From positions 41,451,001 through 41,515,000 of the forward strand of contig NC_070616.1 of the NCBI RefSeq assembly GCF_027172205.1: DNA of 64,000 bases, read 5' to 3'. How positions within the stretch are numbered: the first letter of the stretch is position 1; every line of letters starts with the position of its first letter. This DNA is from Podarcis raffonei (lineage: Eukaryota > Chordata > Lepidosauria > Squamata > Lacertidae). A program made the position numbers and the translations under genes. The notes under the pieces are model-generated. The model worked only from the letters and a program-made list of their open reading frames with translations, ran no database searches and was not told the origin of the DNA. Of this stretch, positions 61,301 through 64,000 are shown piece after piece.

Positions 61301-63915
61301 GTTGCTGAGGACAATGACACAAACAGCAGGAACAAATGACAGGGGGCCTGATCTAGACCAAGACCACAGTGGGAGTGGGACAAAAGATTTAAGCCATCTA
61401 AATCACCATGCCAGGGTTCCCATTCAGATCCAACTCACTCACCCCTTTCTGTGCCTACAATTCACTTTCAAAACATCTGACTGCAATTGCCAACTGTGTG
61501 AATAGTTTGGCCCTCGGATGAAGAGGGATGAAGAGGGATGAAATCTTCCCTTCAGTTGCTGGTTGTGTCAACTGTCTATTCAGATCTTGAGTGCCAGGAT
61601 GGCACAATGGCTTAGCTTTGGACTTGGTGCCTGGGAAACTAAGAGCCTGGGCCAGTCATTAAGCTTTCCATCCTTATCCACTTCACTTAATTGTCACAAA
61701 GAGGATGAAGGTGGGGAGAAATCATGTGTGCTACCCTGAACCCCATGAAGAGGAAGGATAAAAATGCAGTGAGGGGAAAAATTAACATGCATCCTCTCAA
61801 AAGCTCACCACTGCAACCTGTTTGACTTCAAACCACTTGAGGATTCCTGGGAAGGAATAGGCAGTTGTGTAGGTGGTCCTCTCAATCCACATAGTCTGGA
61901 AAAAAGCGAAAGTCAAAGTGGAGGCAGTTACAACTTCTAGCTGGGTTTTTTTGGAAAGGAATGTAGCTCAGGGGTAGAACATGCAGTTTGCATTCAAAGC
62001 ACTCTAGGCTCAATCCCTGGCATCTCCAGGTGGGCTGGAAACCCTCTCCAAGGGTAGAGTCATTTGTAAGCACTGTGGACCTGGGGTGGACAACCTTTAT
62101 TCTGTTGGGGGCTGTATGCTGGCTGTGAGTATGGCGAGAGGTGGGTCCAGGTATCCCTTCCCTTCCCTCCTCTCTGTGATATCCTTATTCTTCTCTTTCC
62201 CTCTCTCCCCATCCAGCAAACTGCTGGGGAAGGGACAGGTGGCTTTTGCCAGAGGTCTTTAGTTGATCACTTGCATAGGGCTTTGGAAGATGACATTAAG
62301 CTGAGAGCCACAGGCAAACCAGGGTTGCAGCTGGCCACCCCTGGCGAAGACAGCACTGAGCTAGATGGACTCAGCATGGTCTGCCACAGAATCACAAAAT
62401 TTTAGAGTTGGAAGGGACTGTGAGGATCATCTAGTTCCACCCCTTGCAATGCAATGCTGAATATGCAGCTGTCTCACATGGGGACTGAACCTGCAACCTT
62501 AGCATTATCAGCACCATGCTCCACACTTTCGCTTGTCCCATGCCTAGAAACCATGAGTCCAAACTTCTTTTCCATTTGCCCCACCACTTCCCCTGAGAAA
62601 ACCCAGAGTTTTCCTCAGAAAAACTGACAGACGTTTGTTCTGATTCAGCAGTAAACAGTGGGTTTTCCAGGGAAAGCAGTGGGGCAAGTGGAAGTGTGGA
62701 TGAGAACTGCAAGGTAACAAAACCCAGAGAGAGAAGCAGAACCTCAAAGATTGCTCCAAAGGATGAAGGACTTACTGCAAATTCATTCTCAGGATCTTTT
62801 TCTCCTTTTCTGAATGGCCGGGAGTATCTGAATTGTTGCACTTCATTGGATCTATAGAAGCTAAAGCAGTAAACAAGCAGATCAGCTCAAATCAAACCAC
62901 AAGCTGCATTTCCAGTCACCATCCAAAATCAGGAAGTCTGACACTATTATTTATTTTCATTATTGTAACAATTTATTTCTACATTATTATTCTGTTTATT
63001 TATATCCAGCCTTTTTCCGTGACAGGGACTCAAGACAGTTTACAGCATAAAATAAAAACAGTTAATGGCAACAACTTGGTACCAGGTTACCTCCAGTAAC
63101 CTTATATACTCCTGCTGGGTCACTTCAATCATCATGAAGGACACTCTTAGCTGTGCCATATGCTCCAAAGTTTCACCTTATGTCCACTAAGATCAGGGTG
63201 TTTGCTGTGATAGCCACAGAGCAGGTCTGGATTAGCCCTAAAGCAGTGGTGCATTTGAACCAGGATTGGGGGAATGGAGGCATATAGCTCCACAGGTAAG
63301 AAGAGTTGGTGCAAGCTGGAGCTTTACACAGCATCACAATATGGCACGGGTCTTCTAAAACTGACACAACAGTAAGTATTGAGCTGTTGCTGTTCTTCAG
63401 AAAGAAATTCAAAGTACAGGCAAGCCAACCCATGACTGAAGTCCAGCAATAGTACTTGTTTCTAGATGTGCAGAAAGGGTTGATTAGTCAGGAGAAAGTG
63501 GTTACTTTAGAATCTGCTCTGGAACAGGCTTGTCCTTGTAGTTTGGTGGGAGGTTCATTACAGGTTTCACTATGAAGCACTGGACATCTGTGTGGTGTGC
63601 GTTAAGGACAAGAAATAAGAGGAAACATTTGCTGAGAGCAAGGGTGCGTAAAAATGATTGCTGCATTTTCAGCTGCTAATGTGTACATAGCCGAAGACTC
63701 CTACCTAACTCCTATCCCTACCCACTACTTTATATCCAGCTTAGTCTCTAACCAGACTCCCCACAAAAGATACACTGCTTAAGAGACGTTTTGATCTCTT
63801 CTGTGGGTGGAGCAGTGCTGCTCAGCTTCTCAGCATTTGGAAACTGGGTCAGTAATTTCAGGTTGAAGTCTTCCCTCCTTTCATATTCCTTGCCACGGTA
63901 GATGAAGATCTTGTT
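47145..63915 (-). CDS. DOCK5: DOCK5, Rac GEF: C-terminal 12 exons through the stop
   Basis: Exons in gene order: 63915-63774, 63587-63506, 62860-62776, 61895-61809, 60158-59982, 56353-56270, 54983-54846, 53642-53476, 52463-52286, 50213-50075, 49174-49092, 47246-47145 (TGA). All phases agree; 1,464 bp, 487 aa. The first seven exons are the C-terminal part of the DHR2 catalytic domain, which loads Rac with [76 protein letters not shown] (the nucleotide-sensor region of DOCK proteins), [20 protein letters not shown]. The last five encode a Ser/Thr-rich linker ([20 protein letters not shown]), [17 protein letters not shown], and proline-rich tracts ([24 protein letters not shown]) that in this family bind SH3 domains. 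The match to remembered human DOCK5 is close throughout and better than to DOCK1 or DOCK2. The 49174 acceptor is the second of two nearby AGs, chosen because only it keeps frame. The 5' part lies off the right edge. Confidence 0.96.
48303..48655 (+). mobile_element. CR1-type LINE fragment (longest copy)
   Basis: AGCCCTGATGGGTTAGACCA, CAGGTCCTGAGTGCAACAGC, TATGGGAGCGAATTCTATAG, TGTACTTCCTTTGGCCTGTC, CAACATTCAGCTTCACTGGA: the full order of this squamate family. A minus-strand piece of the same family follows at 48690-48765. DOCK5 terminal intron. Confidence 0.65.
49275..49308. repeat. (CA)n microsatellite
   Basis: Uninterrupted CA dinucleotides in a DOCK5 intron. Confidence 0.95.
49844..49978. 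mobile_element. hAT-like MITE
   Basis: Left end CAGGGATGGGGGACATATGG; right end, reverse-complemented, CAGAGATGGGGAACCTGTGG. The mirrored interior includes GGACTACAACTCC and GGAGTCCAACATC. DOCK5 intron. Confidence 0.75.
50545..50648. mobile_element. hAT-like MITE with 8-bp flanking repeat
   Basis: Ends CAGTGTTTCTCAAA and TTTGAGAAACACTG are perfect inverted repeats of 13-14 bp. Flanks GTCTACAC and GTCTAGCC agree at 6 of 8. The interior has ACAACTCCCATCATTCCTAG. DOCK5 intron. Confidence 0.8.
50945..51077. mobile_element. hAT-like MITE
   Basis: GGAGCTATGGTCCTACAGAT on the left; GGGCCACAGGTTCTCCATCC on the right; interior GGACTTCAACTCCC and GATGAGAGTTGTAGTCC mirrored. DOCK5 intron. Confidence 0.65.
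52735..52900 (+). mobile_element. L2-type LINE 3' end
   Basis: AGGCAGCCCTGTTTAGGGAA then TGTTGGAAGCTGCCCAAGGT, CAGCCAGATGGGCGTGGTAT and an AATAATAAATAAT tail. DOCK5 intron. Confidence 0.8.
54446..54668. mobile_element. CAGTGGTACC MITE copy
   Basis: 223 bp from CAGTGGTACCTCAGGTTA to TGAGGTACCACTG, TA on both sides; the best-preserved copy in the window. DOCK5 intron. Confidence 0.85.
55128..55318 (+). mobile_element. tRNA-Ala(TGC)-derived SINE
   Basis: The head GGGCTGTAGATCAGTGGTAG, ACATGCAGAAGGTCTC and CAAATTCAATTCTAG follows tRNA-Ala with a TGC-like anticodon arm. The body continues CAGTTCCAGGCAGTGTAGAC and CAGTCTAAGTCAGCTTCCTA. A second, headless piece of the family (55319-55400: GGTTCAATCCCTGACATCTT) follows directly. 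DOCK5 intron. Confidence 0.8.
55502..56020 (+). mobile_element. BovB (RTE) LINE, 5'-truncated, with 12-bp target duplication
   Basis: Translation gives [40 protein letters not shown] and [20 protein letters not shown], then in another frame [28 protein letters not shown] and [17 protein letters not shown]: the BovB C-terminus. The 3' end GAGTCGGACACGACTAAACG passes into (CAA)n. The 12-base ATCCCTTCTTTT occurs immediately before (55490-55501) and after (56020-56031) the element, a clean target-site duplication. One small frame break near 55775 disrupts the ORF. DOCK5 intron, antisense to the gene. Confidence 0.95.
56140..56255 (+). mobile_element. tRNA-Ala-derived SINE, 3' part
   Basis: GACAATACTGAGCTAGACAG, ACCAATGTCCATGACTTGCT and AAAGCAGCTCCCTAACTG match the 3' half of the 55128 family. 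It ends just before the DOCK5 exon at 56270. Confidence 0.6.
58668..58800. mobile_element. CAGTGGTACC MITE, left half only
   Basis: CAGTGGCACCTTGGGTAACA, then CCACTAACCCGGAAGTAGTA and TCAGGATGAGAACAGAAA match the left half of the 54446 copy. The right terminus is missing. DOCK5 intron. Confidence 0.65.
59982..60158 (-). CDS. DOCK5: DOCK5 exon with the DHR2 nucleotide-sensor segment
   Basis: A 59-codon, phase-0 exon beginning [20 protein letters not shown] and ending [14 protein letters not shown]. In DOCK-family structures a valine in the alpha-10 insert of this region senses the nucleotide and helps eject GDP. The segment is intact, which suggests a catalytically competent DHR2 here. Confidence 0.85.
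60600..60795 (+). mobile_element. MIR-like SINE
   Basis: AGTGGTAGCCAGAATGCCAG, GATGTGAATTCAAGTCCC, GAGCCTACCTCACAGACTTG, ACCACTTTGAAGAGC: the order of the 39304 copy. DOCK5 intron. Confidence 0.6.
61595..61775 (+). mobile_element. MIR-like SINE
   Basis: GGCACAATGGCTTAGCTTTG, GAGCCTGGGCCAGTCATTAA, CTACCCTGAACCCCATGAAG: the same family, box B part poorly kept. It ends shortly before the DOCK5 exon at 61809. Confidence 0.5.
61950..62090 (+). mobile_element. tRNA-Ala-derived SINE
   Basis: GGAATGTAGCTCAGGGGTAG, AACATGCAGTTTGCATTCAA, GGCTCAATCCCTGGCATCTC, CAGGTGGGCTGGAAACCCTC. Good tRNA-like head; truncated 3' body. DOCK5 intron. Confidence 0.75.
62388..62530 (-). mobile_element. CR1 LINE 3' end
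   Basis: AGAATCACAAAATTTTAGAG then TTGGAAGGGACTGTGAGGAT and CATCTAGTTCCACCCCTTGC: the sauropsid CR1 3' end seen in reverse complement. DOCK5 intron. Confidence 0.75.
62980..63065 (-). mobile_element. LINE 3' end fragment
   Basis: TTTATATCCAGCCTTTTTCC, CAGGGACTCAAGACAGTTTA and CATAAAATAAAAACAGTTA: the reverse complement of a common squamate L2/CR1 3' end. DOCK5 intron. Confidence 0.55.
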
Positions 63916-64000
63916 CTGTGACAAGGATCAGACAGGAAATACAGCAGTGCTATTAAAGTTGCTAGTCTGGACAAATTCCCATGGCTCTAAATTGAGAACA

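Noticed and set aside
1-64000. A previously undescribed multi-gene system
   Set aside because: All confidently coding sequence belongs to four known conserved genes; what remains is explained by introns, flanks and transposable elements.

Overview
This is vertebrate nuclear DNA, most likely from a squamate reptile (lizard or snake). Three observations support that: a GnRH1 precursor with the sauropsid decapeptide [10 protein letters not shown], a Sauria-type SINE together with its BovB partner LINE, and many L2/CR1 LINE tails and TA-flanked MITEs. The genus cannot be told from the window. Four host genes are present in the order CDCA2(-), KCTD9(+), GNRH1(+), DOCK5(-), which is the same neighbourhood as human 8p21.

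Layout. Positions 1-14,500 hold the 5' two thirds of CDCA2 (Repo-Man) on the minus strand: twelve exons whose splice phases all agree, with the 3' end outside the window. A CpG-rich block at about 14,130-15,000 looks like a bidirectional promoter shared with KCTD9. KCTD9 (14,951-30,677, plus strand) is complete: 12 coding exons, 389 residues, the same length as the human protein. Positions 30,678-36,750 are intergenic and repeat-rich, with a probable solo LTR. GNRH1 (36,750-40,669, plus strand) has a TATA box, a non-coding first exon and three coding exons. Positions 40,670-47,144 are intergenic plus the DOCK5 3' flank. The last 12 coding exons of DOCK5 (487 residues, through the stop) occupy 47,145-63,915 on the minus strand; its 5' part lies beyond the right edge.

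The genes do not form one pathway. CDCA2 is a PP1-targeting chromatin protein, KCTD9 is a BTB/pentapeptide-repeat CUL3-type adaptor, GNRH1 encodes the reproductive neurohormone, and DOCK5 is a Rac guanine exchange factor. The only regulatory link visible is the shared CDCA2/KCTD9 promoter.

The rest is a dense layer of transposable elements: tRNA-Ala-derived SINEs, a Sauria SINE, MIR-like SINEs, BovB, L2 and CR1 fragments, several MITE families (TA-flanked mariner-like and 8-bp-TSD hAT-like) and two likely solo LTRs. No new multi-gene system was found. The best leads are small: changes in the CDCA2 PP1-docking switch, an extra dibasic site in the GnRH-associated peptide, a GNRH1 last exon that abuts an LTR, and nested or hairpin-rich MITEs.
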